A stretch of DNA of 38,725 nt from Sphingomonadaceae bacterium (GTDB lineage: Bacteria; Pseudomonadota; Alphaproteobacteria; Sphingomonadales; Sphingomonadaceae): contig RFZB01000005.1 of assembly GCA_009920915.1 (NCBI GenBank), positions 1-38,725 of the forward strand. Reading direction: 5' to 3'. The position numbers and the translations under genes are program-made. Shown in pieces: positions 1 through 7,388 of this stretch; the stretch's first letter is position 1, and each line of letters opens with the position of its first letter. The notes under the pieces were generated by a model, which saw only the letters and a list, made by a program, of their open reading frames with translations, did no database searches and was not told the origin of the DNA.

Positions 1-12
1 GGCTAATGAGCA

Positions 13-51
13 AAGCCCCTCTCCTTTAGGGGAGGGGTTGGGGGTGGGGGG
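13..51. repeat. Left inverted copy of a GC-rich hairpin repeat flanking the DUF559 gene
   Basis: The stretch begins AAGCCCCT, forms an imperfect hairpin (CCCCTCTCC, loop TTTA, GGGGAGGGG) and continues as a G-rich tail TTGGGGGTGGGG. Its reverse complement recurs at 414-450 with only a few mismatches and one length difference. The pair therefore forms terminal inverted repeats about 37 bp long around the DUF559 gene. The hairpin is REP-like, but no transposase is present in the window. I see no further copy elsewhere in the window. Confidence 0.75.
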
Positions 52-55
52 AGTC

Positions 56-454
56 ATGCAATCACCAGAATTGCTAAACCGCGCCACCCAGCACCGCAAC
101 GCGCCTACACCATTTGAAAAAATCCTCTGGAAGTATCTGAACAGATCGCAACTCGGCGGCTATAAATTTCGCCGTCAGCACGTCATTGGCCATCGGATTG
201 TGGACTTCTTCTGTCCAGAAAAGGGGCTTGTAGTCGAAGTGGATGGCGACACTCATGATGCAGAGCGCGATCGCATGTCCGACCTTCAGATGCATCGCCT
301 AGGTTTTCACATATTGCGTGTTACCAATCGAGAGGTCGGCGCCAATATCACCGGAGTTTTGGAAGCGATTTTGGTTCAGCTTAATCAACTTCCAGATCGA
401 TGGGCTGGCGACGGCCCCACCCCATCCCATCCCCTGAAGGGGAGGGGCTTATGA
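56..454 (+). CDS. DUF559 domain protein (Vsr-like PD-(D/E)XK endonuclease fold)
   Basis: A 132-residue protein of the DUF559 family, related to very-short-patch-repair (Vsr) endonucleases. Visible family features are TPFEKILW near residue 20, a KFRRQ motif near 37-41, and the putative nuclease core D50 followed by E61-x-D63. Substrate and biological role are not established for this family; a DNA nicking or repair role is inferred from the fold. ATG 56 was chosen over the upstream TTG at 38, which lies inside the left repeat, because the purine-rich GGGGGGAG sits just before it. The last codons, encoding roughly [12 protein letters not shown], come from the right-hand repeat. Its TGA overlaps the ruvC ATG as ATGA. 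The gene and its repeats look like a cassette inserted upstream of ruvC. Confidence 0.85.
   Translation: MQSPELLNRATQHRNAPTPFEKILWKYLNRSQLGGYKFRRQHVIGHRIVDFFCPEKGLVVEVDGDTHDAERDRMSDLQMHRLGFHILRVTNREVGANITGVLEAILVQLNQLPDRWAGDGPTPSHPLKGRGL
414..450. repeat. Right inverted copy of the hairpin repeat, containing the ruvC ribosome-binding site
   Basis: The reverse complement reads AAGCCCCTCCCCTTCAGGGG and continues into a G-rich tail, matching the repeat at 13-51. On the plus strand it can fold as CCCATCCCC, loop TGAA, GGGGAGGGG. It encodes the C-terminal tail of the DUF559 protein in one frame. The GGGGAGGGG arm ends three bases before the ruvC ATG, so it is also the only visible Shine-Dalgarno sequence for ruvC. 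Confidence 0.75.
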
Positions 455-939
455 CCATCCTCCTCGGCATTGACCCCGGCCTCGGCACAACGGGCTGGGG
501 TGTTATTTCTGCTGATGGAAATCGCCTGTCACACATTGCCAATGGCCGGATTGTGACTGACACCAAAGCGCCGCTTGCTGCGCGATTGGTGGAGCTGGAC
601 CGCGCGTTGACGGATATCATCCTGCAGCACCAGCCTCAAGGCGCGGCCGTGGAAGAAGTCTTTGTCAATTCCAACCCGCAATCGACGCTAAAGCTGGGCC
701 AAGCGCGAGGTGCGATTTTGCTGTCTGCTGCACGCAGTGGGTTAGAAATTGGCGAATATGCCGCGCGGCTGGTGAAAAAGGCCGTGGTCGGCGTGGGCAA
801 TGCGGACAAAACTCAGGTCCACGCCATGGTCAGCCGCCTGTTGCCCGGTGCGAAAATTGCGGGGCCAGATGCCGCCGATGCGCTGGCCGTTGCCATTACG
901 CACGCGCATCATTTAGCCAGCGCTCGCAAACTTGGCTAA
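451..939 (+). CDS. ruvC: Holliday junction resolvase RuvC
   Basis: RuvC is a dimeric Mg-dependent endonuclease that cuts Holliday junctions migrated by RuvAB. The 162-residue protein has the usual length for the family and the acidic active site. D8 lies in the N-terminal [12 protein letters not shown] strand, a glutamate lies in AAVEEVFV, and the paired aspartates lie in [11 protein letters not shown] near the C-terminus. An in-frame upstream ATG at 400 is rejected because the added residues ([10 protein letters not shown]) are translated repeat sequence. The start at 451 overlaps the DUF559 stop by four bases and takes its ribosome-binding site from the repeat. ruvA follows after 73 bp, then ruvB, the usual order. 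Confidence 0.97.
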   Translation: MTILLGIDPGLGTTGWGVISADGNRLSHIANGRIVTDTKAPLAARLVELDRALTDIILQHQPQGAAVEEVFVNSNPQSTLKLGQARGAILLSAARSGLEIGEYAARLVKKAVVGVGNADKTQVHAMVSRLLPGAKIAGPDAADALAVAITHAHHLASARKLG

Positions 940-1012
940 ATTATCCCCCGCCAGAAGAAGAAAAGCAGAACAAAGGCTTCGACAAGCCGTCTGCGCGGGC
1001 TAAAGAAGGGGC

Positions 1013-1609
1013 ATGATCGCCCGTCTCACTGGAACGCTGGCTGAAACCGCTGCTGACCATGCCGTGATTGATGTGAACGGCGTCGGATATCTTGTGCTTG
1101 CCTCCAGCCGGACACTGACGGCAATTGGCGGCGTGGGCAGCCAAGTGATGCTGCTCACTGAAATGCAGGTGCGCGAAGATTCCATGACGCTCTTTGCCTT
1201 TGGCAGCGCGGGGGAGCGGGATTGGTTCCGGCTTTTAACGGGCGTGCAAGGCGTGGGCGGCAAAGTCGCGCTGTCCATTCTGTCCACGCTGGATCCTGAT
1301 GAACTGAGCCAATCAGTTGCCCGGCAAGATAAAGCCATGGTCGCCCGTGCCAATGGCGTGGGGCCAAAGCTGGCCGAACGCATTGTCCGCGAATTGAAAG
1401 ATAAAGTCGGCGGCGTGGCTTTGGGCGGGGCGGGCGCCGCCCCAGTGGCCGCCGCAGGGTTAGCGGCAGATGCCGTCTCCGCCCTCACGGGCCTTGGCTT
1501 TAAATCGCATGAAGCAGGCGCTGCTGTTGCGGCCGCCGAAGCAGAGCTAGGGCCCAGTGCAACGCTGGATGCTCTGGTGCGTCTGGCGCTGAAGAAGGCC
1601 GCGAAATGA
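1013..1609 (+). CDS. ruvA: Holliday junction branch migration protein RuvA
   Basis: RuvA binds four-way junctions as a tetramer or octamer and loads the RuvB motor. The 198-residue protein begins MIARLTGTL, the OB-fold domain I. It carries the two helix-hairpin-helix motifs of domain II (around [14 protein letters not shown] and [12 protein letters not shown]). An Ala/Gly-rich linker of about 25 residues leads to the C-terminal RuvB-binding domain ([12 protein letters not shown] onwards). A GAAGGGG ribosome-binding site lies just before the ATG. The TGA overlaps the ruvB start (ATGA), which indicates translational coupling. Confidence 0.97.
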   Translation: MIARLTGTLAETAADHAVIDVNGVGYLVLASSRTLTAIGGVGSQVMLLTEMQVREDSMTLFAFGSAGERDWFRLLTGVQGVGGKVALSILSTLDPDELSQSVARQDKAMVARANGVGPKLAERIVRELKDKVGGVALGGAGAAPVAAAGLAADAVSALTGLGFKSHEAGAAVAAAEAELGPSATLDALVRLALKKAAK

Positions 1610-2634
1610 GCGAGGAAGATCGCCTGATCAGTGCGGGCCGCCGCCCTGAGGATGTGGATGCCGCACTGCGCCCCAAATCATTGGAAGAATTTGTCGGCCA
1701 AAAGGCTGCCCGCGACAATTTGCGCGTCTTTATTGAAGCTGCCAAATCGCGGGGCGATGCGTTGGACCATGTACTGTTCTTTGGTCCGCCGGGCCTTGGC
1801 AAAACGACCTTGGCACAGATTATTGCCCGCGAAATGGGCGTGGGCTTTCGGGCCACATCTGGCCCGGTCATCGCCAAATCGGGCGATTTGGCGGCGCTGC
1901 TGACCAATTTGGAAGATGGCGATGTTCTCTTCATTGATGAAATTCACCGGCTGAACCCGGCTGTCGAGGAAGTACTCTATCCCGCGATGGAAGATCGCGC
2001 GCTCGACATCATGATTGGCGAAGGGCCATCGGCACGTTCGGTCCGCATTGATTTGCCAAAATTCACGCTGGTGGGAGCAACCACGCGCCAAGGATTGCTC
2101 ACCACCCCCTTGCGGGATCGCTTTGGCATTCCCGTGCGCCTGAATTTCTATAGCCATGCTGAGTTGGAGCAGGTGATCCGCCGTGCGGCAGGATTGCTCG
2201 ATCTGGGTATTGCCGAAGATGGCGCGCACGAAATTGCCAAACGATCCCGCGGCACACCGCGGATTGCGGGCCGCTTGCTCCGCCGCGTGCGCGATTTTGC
2301 CAATGTCGCAGGCGAGGCCTTAGTCACAGCGCGGATTGCTGATTCCGCCTTGAACCGACTGGAAGTCGATGCGCTTGGCCTTGATGCCATGGACCGGCGC
2401 TATCTGACGATGATTGCCGATGTCTATCGGGGCGGGCCCGTCGGGGTCGAGGCGCTGGCGGCAGGCTTGTCGGAACCGCGCGACACGATTGAGGACGTGG
2501 TGGAACCCTATTTGCTGCAATTGGGGCTGATTGCGCGCACCGCGCGGGGCCGCCAGCTCAACCCGCCGGGTTGGAAGCATTTGGGCCTTAATCCACCCGC
2601 CGGAAGCCAAGATGGGTTGTTTGATACAAAATAA
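1606..2634 (+). CDS. ruvB: Holliday junction branch migration ATPase RuvB
   Basis: RuvB is the AAA+ hexameric motor of the RuvABC resolvasome. The 342-residue protein shows Walker A GPPGLGKT at 60-67, Walker B LFIDEIH, sensor 1 GATTR, an arginine-finger region around PLRDRFG, and the winged-helix C-terminal domain ending in HLGLNPPAG. It overlaps the ruvA stop by four bases. The next gene, ybgC, starts 49 bp after its stop. The tol-pal genes may therefore be partly read from the ruv promoter, although the gap could hold its own promoter. Confidence 0.98.
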   Translation: MSEEDRLISAGRRPEDVDAALRPKSLEEFVGQKAARDNLRVFIEAAKSRGDALDHVLFFGPPGLGKTTLAQIIAREMGVGFRATSGPVIAKSGDLAALLTNLEDGDVLFIDEIHRLNPAVEEVLYPAMEDRALDIMIGEGPSARSVRIDLPKFTLVGATTRQGLLTTPLRDRFGIPVRLNFYSHAELEQVIRRAAGLLDLGIAEDGAHEIAKRSRGTPRIAGRLLRRVRDFANVAGEALVTARIADSALNRLEVDALGLDAMDRRYLTMIADVYRGGPVGVEALAAGLSEPRDTIEDVVEPYLLQLGLIARTARGRQLNPPGWKHLGLNPPAGSQDGLFDTK

Positions 2635-2683
2635 TGATGCGGCTGGGATTCATTTCGGAATCCACTTGGTTTAAGATGAATTT

Positions 2684-3145
2684 ATGAGCGCAGCTGACAT
2701 CGACTTTCCAACCGCCGGACGCTTCGTCGGCCGCGAACATCGTTTTCCCGTGCGCGTCTATTTTGAAGACACGGATTTTTCCGGCGTTGTCTATCACGCC
2801 AATTATCTGCGGTTTATGGAACGAGCCCGGTCCGACATGCTGCGGGTCGCTGGCATTGATCAGCGTGCGGCCTTTGATGGGGCCGAAGGGGTTTACGCCG
2901 TTGCAGACCTGAATATTCAGTATAAACGCCCGGCCCATTTTGATGATGCGCTGCTCATCATCTCCACCGTAGAGGCGTTGCGGGCCGCCGCCTGCATCAT
3001 TCAGCAGCGCATTTGGCGCAGGGACGAACTGATTGCCGATGCCCGCGTGACGGCTGCCTTTATTACGCCCGACGGCCGCCCCCGTCGCCAACCGCGCGAT
3101 TGGGTGGAGGCCTTTACCCGGTTATTGCCCACCCAGAATATCTGA
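2684..3145 (+). CDS. ybgC: Tol-Pal-associated acyl-CoA thioesterase YbgC
   Basis: YbgC is a small hot-dog-fold thioesterase acting on acyl-CoA or acyl-ACP and is nearly always the first gene of tol-pal operons. The 153-residue protein has the family signature around residues 27-47 (YFEDTDFSGVVYHANYLRFM), with the catalytic aspartate at D31 and H38 nearby. About 20 extra N-terminal residues precede the domain. It lies 17 bp before tolQ in the same orientation. Its exact substrate in sphingomonads is unknown; the link to envelope phospholipid metabolism is inferred from the operon. Confidence 0.94.
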   Translation: MSAADIDFPTAGRFVGREHRFPVRVYFEDTDFSGVVYHANYLRFMERARSDMLRVAGIDQRAAFDGAEGVYAVADLNIQYKRPAHFDDALLIISTVEALRAAACIIQQRIWRRDELIADARVTAAFITPDGRPRRQPRDWVEAFTRLLPTQNI

Positions 3146-3162
3146 CTGAAAAGAGCCTTTGC

Positions 3163-3849
3163 ATGACGCCCATTCTTGCCACTGATGCCACCAGCCTTTC
3201 GCCCATCGCCCTGTTTTTGCAGGCGGATATTGTTGTGAAGCTTGTCATGCTGGGCTTATTGCTTGCCAGCATCTGGACTTGGGCGATCATCATTTCTCAT
3301 GCACGCAAAATGCGTCTGGCGATGCGCGGCTGTGATCGGTTTGAGCAAGATTTTTGGAACGCGGAAGACACCAACGCCTTTTATCAAGTGCATAAGGATG
3401 ATCCCCTGCCCTCTGCCCGTGTCTTTCAGGCGGGTATTTTTGAATGGCGGCGTTCGACCAGCAATCGCAATATGGATCGGGAAGGCACACGCCAGCGCCT
3501 TGCCACCACCATGAACACAGCCATTGCTGCCGAAGTTGACCGGCTGGGCGATCGACTGAATATCTTAGCGACGATTGGCAGCGTTGCCCCCTTTGTCGGC
3601 CTGTTTGGTACGGTTTGGGGCATTATGCGCAGCTTCACCGCAATTGCGAGCCAGCAGAATACGTCGCTGTCAGTTGTTGCCCCCGGCATTGCTGAGGCCT
3701 TATTCGCCACTGCCATTGGCCTGTTTGCCGCGATTCCCGCTGTTATTGCCTATAACCGCTTTGGCCATGGCCTGAACCGGCTGGAGGCGCGGCTGACGCG
3801 CTTTGCCGATAGCTTCCACGCCTCGCTCAGCCGCGAGTTGGAAAGCTAA
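3163..3849 (+). CDS. tolQ: Tol-Pal proton channel subunit TolQ
   Basis: TolQ is an inner-membrane protein of the MotA/TolQ/ExbB family. With TolR it uses the proton gradient to energise TolA during outer-membrane constriction. The 228-residue protein has a first membrane segment near residues 22-42 (VVKLVMLGLLLASIWTWAIII) and the two conserved C-terminal helices. The second helix contains the signature APFVGLFGTVWGIM and the third APGIAEALFATAIGLFAAIPAV. The frame is open upstream into ybgC, but ATG 3163 matches family length. tolR follows after 3 bp. Confidence 0.96.
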   Translation: MTPILATDATSLSPIALFLQADIVVKLVMLGLLLASIWTWAIIISHARKMRLAMRGCDRFEQDFWNAEDTNAFYQVHKDDPLPSARVFQAGIFEWRRSTSNRNMDREGTRQRLATTMNTAIAAEVDRLGDRLNILATIGSVAPFVGLFGTVWGIMRSFTAIASQQNTSLSVVAPGIAEALFATAIGLFAAIPAVIAYNRFGHGLNRLEARLTRFADSFHASLSRELES

Positions 3850-3852
3850 GCC

Positions 3853-4284
3853 ATGGGCCCCATTCAATCTTCCCGCGCGGGACAAAAGCGCGCGCCCATG
3901 GCCGAAATCAACGTGACGCCCTTTGTGGATGTTATGCTGGTCTTGCTGATCATCTTCATGGTCACTGCGCCGCTGCTGGTGGCGGGTGTGCCCATTAACC
4001 TGCCGGACAGCCGTGCCAAGGCTTTGGACCAAGCGGACAAGCCCGTCCAAATCTCCATCGACCCGGCGGGCAAGCTGTTTCTCGACGACGCAGAGATTAG
4101 CCGGGCTGAATTGCCCCAAAGGCTAGCAGATATTGCTGCCAAAGGCGGCGCAGAAAGCCCGCAAGTCTATCTGCGCGCTGATCGCCAACTCGATTATGGC
4201 GAGGTCATGGCCGTGATGGGCGAGATAAACCGTGCCGGGCTGAACCGCGTTGCGCTGGTCACAACGGAAAGCACAGAGAAATAA
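3853..4284 (+). CDS. tolR: Tol-Pal proton channel subunit TolR
   Basis: A 143-residue ExbD/TolR family protein. It has a short cytosolic N-terminus with the conserved AEINVTPFVDVMLVLLIIFM segment, which holds the essential membrane aspartate, a single membrane helix near residues 25-45, and a periplasmic domain of about 95 residues. It works with TolQ as the ion-driven motor. The start follows the tolQ stop by 3 bp, and tolA starts 3 bp after its own stop. This tight packing supports one transcript and probable translational coupling. Confidence 0.96.
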   Translation: MGPIQSSRAGQKRAPMAEINVTPFVDVMLVLLIIFMVTAPLLVAGVPINLPDSRAKALDQADKPVQISIDPAGKLFLDDAEISRAELPQRLADIAAKGGAESPQVYLRADRQLDYGEVMAVMGEINRAGLNRVALVTTESTEK

Positions 4285-4287
4285 ACG

Positions 4288-5058
4288 ATGGATCGCGCCG
4301 AGCGCACAGCCCTTGCCCTGGCCGGTTTTGGCCATGTGCTGCTATTGGGTGCTTTGTCGCTCAGCCTCATTCGCCCTGCGCCAAAATTGCCGACATTAAA
4401 CCCACCTATTGAAGTCGATTTGGTCAGCGCGACAGCGCTGCAAACTGCCGCGCCAGATGCCGTGCCAGAGGCCAGCGCCCCGCCGGCGCCAAGCGAGGTT
4501 GAGCCCATGGCCGATGCCGTGGCGCCTCCCCCCATGGCAGCCAAGGCCAAGGCCGACGCCAAAGTGCCAGACCCAAAGGCCAAGCCCCAAAAGCCTGAAG
4601 CCACTAAGCCCGCCCAAAGATCCTCTCGATTAGATGGATCGTTAATGGCACAACTTTCCAAAGCGGCCAACCGCGAGACGAGCACGCCCGGCACGGGACG
4701 GGGCACCGCCGCGCAAGGCAGCGGCACGCCGGCCGCCAGAACAGCGGCCCAACTGGAAGCCAGCTTCATCCAAGCATTATTCTCACAAATCAAACGCTAT
4801 TGGCGCGCGCCCACGGGCGTGGATGCTGAATTGCTGCGCACCAACATCATCGTCACGCTGAAGCCCGATGGATCCATTGCTACCATTACCGTTGTGAGCC
4901 AGACGGGCGTGACCGAGAATAACGAGAATCTCAAAGCCATTCACGCTGAACGCGCGGCAAGCGCCATCCGTCGCGCGGCCCCTTTCCAACTGCCGCCAGA
5001 ACATTATGCCATCTGGCAATCGCTTGGCCCCATTACCTTTGACAAGAGGTTGAACTGA
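4288..5058 (+). CDS. tolA: Tol-Pal envelope-spanning protein TolA (TonB-family C-terminus)
   Basis: TolA links the TolQR motor in the inner membrane to Pal and TolB at the outer membrane. The 256-residue protein has one N-terminal membrane helix (about residues 8-28), a Pro/Ala/Lys-rich domain from about 50 to 110, and a C-terminal TolA/TonB-like domain (QIKRYWRAPTGVD onwards, ending PITFDKRLN). The rod is short compared with enterobacterial TolA, as is usual in alphaproteobacteria. Identification rests on position between tolR and tolB and on the C-terminal domain, because the middle is low-complexity. tolB begins one base after its TGA. Confidence 0.9.
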   Translation: MDRAERTALALAGFGHVLLLGALSLSLIRPAPKLPTLNPPIEVDLVSATALQTAAPDAVPEASAPPAPSEVEPMADAVAPPPMAAKAKADAKVPDPKAKPQKPEATKPAQRSSRLDGSLMAQLSKAANRETSTPGTGRGTAAQGSGTPAARTAAQLEASFIQALFSQIKRYWRAPTGVDAELLRTNIIVTLKPDGSIATITVVSQTGVTENNENLKAIHAERAASAIRRAAPFQLPPEHYAIWQSLGPITFDKRLN

Positions 5059-5059
5059 C

Positions 5060-6385
5060 ATGCGCATTCGCATCACCAAATTGCTTTTGCTGGCAGGTTT
5101 TGCCAGCGCCGCGCCCTTGGCAGCGCAAATCACGGGCACTGTGACGGATGAAAGCAGCGACAGATTCATTATCGCCGTCCCGCCTATGGCAACGCCGGCA
5201 GATGTTGCGACACCCGCCGGGCAAACTGCCGAACTTGGGCGTAAAGTGTCTGAAATCATTGCGAGCAACTTAAATGCAATTGATGATTTCACGCCCAAGG
5301 GGCCCGCAGGATTGCGCACTCCAGCCATCGCTGAAGTCACGGCCCCGGCCTTTGCCGAATGGGCGGGCATGAATGCTGAAAAATTGGTCCAAGGCTTTGT
5401 CCGTAACAATGATGATGGGACACTGACAGTCGGGTGCTATCTCTATGATGTTGGCCTGCAATCAGAAATGATCCGTCAGGGCTTTTCCGTCCAGCCGCGT
5501 GATTGGCGGCGTGCGGCGCACAAATGCGCGGATGCCATTTATTCGCGACTGTCAGGCGAGAACCCATTTTTTGATAGCCGCATTGCCTATATTGCGGAAA
5601 CCGGCCCCAAGGGAAACCGCGTCAAACGGCTGGCTATTATGGATTCAGATGGCGCCAACCATCGTTTCATCACCAATGGCCAGGCCATTGCGCTGACGCC
5701 GCGTTTTTCGCCCGATTATAAATCGATTGTTTATGTCTCCTATATTGAGCGGCGGGCCCGGATTTATGTGTATGATATTGCAAGCGGCCGCCAGCGGCTG
5801 GTGACCGAAAGCCCGAACCAAACCTTCAGTCCGCGCTGGTCGCCCAATGGGCAGACCATCCTTTATTCGATGAGCGTGGGCGGCAATACCGATATCTACA
5901 GCATTTCAGCCCAAGGCGGCACACCAACCCGGCTGACCAATTCCCCAGCCATTGAAACGGGCGGCAGCTTTTCCCCCGATGGCAAGAAAATTGCGTTTGA
6001 AAGTGATCGCTCAGGCAAACAGCAAATCTATGTGATGAATGCAGATGGCTCTGACCAGCAGCGGATCAGCTTTGGGGGTGGCACCTATGCCACACCTGAA
6101 TGGAGCCCAAGGGGCAATTTAATTGCCTTTACCAAAATTACCGGCGGGGCTTTTCGTATTGGCGTGATGAGCCCCAGTGGCGGCAGTGAGAAATTGCTGA
6201 CTGACAGCTGGCAAGATGAGGCCCCCACTTGGTCCCCCAATGGCCGGGTCATCCAATTCTTTCGCACCGAACGGGGCAATGGCAAGACCAGCGTGATGCA
6301 AGTCGACGTGACTGGCGCCAAGGAACGCCGCATTGAAACGCCCGTTGATGGATCTGATCCTGCCTGGGGGCCGATTTTGCCCTAA
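5060..6385 (+). CDS. tolB: Tol-Pal periplasmic beta-propeller protein TolB
   Basis: TolB is a periplasmic protein that binds Pal and TolA. The 441-residue sequence has a signal peptide (about residues 1-22, ending PLAAQ), an N-terminal domain of about 140 residues, and a six-bladed propeller. The propeller shows repeated blade motifs such as PRFSPDYKSIVYVS, PRWSPNGQTILYS, GSFSPDGKKIAFESDRSG, PEWSPRGNLIAFT and PTWSPNGRVIQFF. Length and motifs fit the family. It follows tolA by one base and precedes pal by 88 bp. Confidence 0.97.
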   Translation: MRIRITKLLLLAGFASAAPLAAQITGTVTDESSDRFIIAVPPMATPADVATPAGQTAELGRKVSEIIASNLNAIDDFTPKGPAGLRTPAIAEVTAPAFAEWAGMNAEKLVQGFVRNNDDGTLTVGCYLYDVGLQSEMIRQGFSVQPRDWRRAAHKCADAIYSRLSGENPFFDSRIAYIAETGPKGNRVKRLAIMDSDGANHRFITNGQAIALTPRFSPDYKSIVYVSYIERRARIYVYDIASGRQRLVTESPNQTFSPRWSPNGQTILYSMSVGGNTDIYSISAQGGTPTRLTNSPAIETGGSFSPDGKKIAFESDRSGKQQIYVMNADGSDQQRISFGGGTYATPEWSPRGNLIAFTKITGGAFRIGVMSPSGGSEKLLTDSWQDEAPTWSPNGRVIQFFRTERGNGKTSVMQVDVTGAKERRIETPVDGSDPAWGPILP

Positions 6386-6473
6386 CTCTCTTGCTGCGCA
6401 AGGGGTTGACCCAATTGAGACAAGCGGCGAAACATCCAGTCAGGGGTGAATTGCCAGATTAAGGAGTGTTTCC

Positions 6474-6983
6474 ATGTCGAAGAAAATAACGACATTGTTG
6501 ATTGCAACCAGCCTGTTGGCAGTTGCAGGTTGTGGCAAAAAGCCAAAGCCGCAAGATTTGCCGCCGCCGCCCGTGGGCGCACAAGGCCCAACCGGCCCGG
6601 CAGCGCCCGCAGGCCCCGCCCCGGGATCGCAAGGCGATTTTGTGGCCAATGTGTCGGCTGACCGCATTTTCTTTGATACTGATAAGTTTGATGTCGATGC
6701 CGAAGATCAAGCCGTGCTGGCCAGCCAAGCCGCTTGGCTGAAGCGGTATCCGGCTGTCAGCGTGACAATTGAAGGCCATGCGGACGAGCGCGGCACACGC
6801 GATTACAACATTGCACTGGGCGCTCGTCGCGCCAATGCCGCGAAAAATGCGCTCGCCGCGCTTGGCGTTGATGCCGCCCGCATTAACACCGTCAGCTATG
6901 GCAAGGAACGCCCCGACGCGCTCGGCTCTACCGAGGCAGATTGGGCGCGCAATCGCCGCGCTGTGACCGTCACGGTTCAATAA
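6474..6983 (+). CDS. pal: Peptidoglycan-associated lipoprotein Pal
   Basis: Pal is an outer-membrane lipoprotein that binds peptidoglycan diaminopimelate through an OmpA-like domain and interacts with TolA and TolB. The 169-residue protein has a lipoprotein signal with lipobox LAVAGC (acylated cysteine near residue 20). A Pro/Gly/Ala-rich linker to about residue 55 leads to the OmpA domain, with FFDTDKFDVD, the peptidoglycan-binding signature EGHADERGTRDYN, and NRRAVTVTV at the end. An AAGGAG ribosome-binding site precedes the ATG. The operon ends here at a hairpin terminator. No cpoB/ybgF follows. Confidence 0.97.
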   Translation: MSKKITTLLIATSLLAVAGCGKKPKPQDLPPPPVGAQGPTGPAAPAGPAPGSQGDFVANVSADRIFFDTDKFDVDAEDQAVLASQAAWLKRYPAVSVTIEGHADERGTRDYNIALGARRANAAKNALAALGVDAARINTVSYGKERPDALGSTEADWARNRRAVTVTVQ

Positions 6984-7004
6984 GGCGGGCACATACCGTA
7001 AAAG

Positions 7005-7042
7005 AAAAGGCCCCCTGCCATGCGGCAAGGGGCCTTTTTTTT
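7005..7042 (+). terminator. Intrinsic terminator after pal, probably bidirectional
   Basis: The stem AAAAGGCCCC-C-TGCC pairs with GGCA-A-GGGGCCTTTT around the loop ATGC and is followed by a run of eight T. On the minus strand the same hairpin is followed by CCTTTTCTTTT, so it can also end the M16 peptidase transcript arriving from the other side. Confidence 0.9.
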
Positions 7043-7059
7043 AGCTCTGCCGCGCGGGC

Positions 7060-7359
7060 TTAGCCGACGCGCTTACCCGTCAGCGGGAAGGTGCCAAAAG
7101 CGCCTGCCTTGACCGAGCCGGTGACATCGTCGCCCTCAATCGTCGCTGTGCCTTCCAGCGTCATGGGCATCGGCACCGTCATCTTCATAGACCAGGTGAT
7201 GGTATTGCCATCGACCTTACCGTCGGTGATTTCGGCCGAGCCTTGCGCGCCGCTGTTGGTACCAGTCCAGCTGTCACCATCCACATTGACCACAATCGTC
7301 GACTTCTGATCGCCCAGCGGCGACTTTACGACACATTCATAGGTGCCAGACAGACTCAT
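7060..7359 (-). CDS. Small beta-rich protein of unknown function
   Basis: A 99-residue protein, not recognised as a named family. The sequence is a series of short beta-type segments separated by Gly/Asp turns (GTYECVV, STIVVNVDGDSWTG, GSAEITDGKVDGNTITWSM, LEGTATIEGDDVTG, FPLTGKRV), suggesting a small barrel such as a lipocalin- or avidin-like fold. It has no signal peptide or membrane segment. ATG 7359 is preferred over GTG 7365 because AAGGAGAG then lies at normal spacing. It sits 29 bp downstream of the M16 peptidase on the same strand and is probably co-transcribed. Confidence 0.8.
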   Translation of the reverse strand: MSLSGTYECVVKSPLGDQKSTIVVNVDGDSWTGTNSGAQGSAEITDGKVDGNTITWSMKMTVPMPMTLEGTATIEGDDVTGSVKAGAFGTFPLTGKRVG

Positions 7360-7388
7360 ATTCACTCTCCTTCAAGATATCCGAGGGC

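Noticed and set aside
400-450. Upstream in-frame start for ruvC
   Set aside because: The added residues ([10 protein letters not shown]) are translated repeat sequence, and RuvC family length fits the start at 451.
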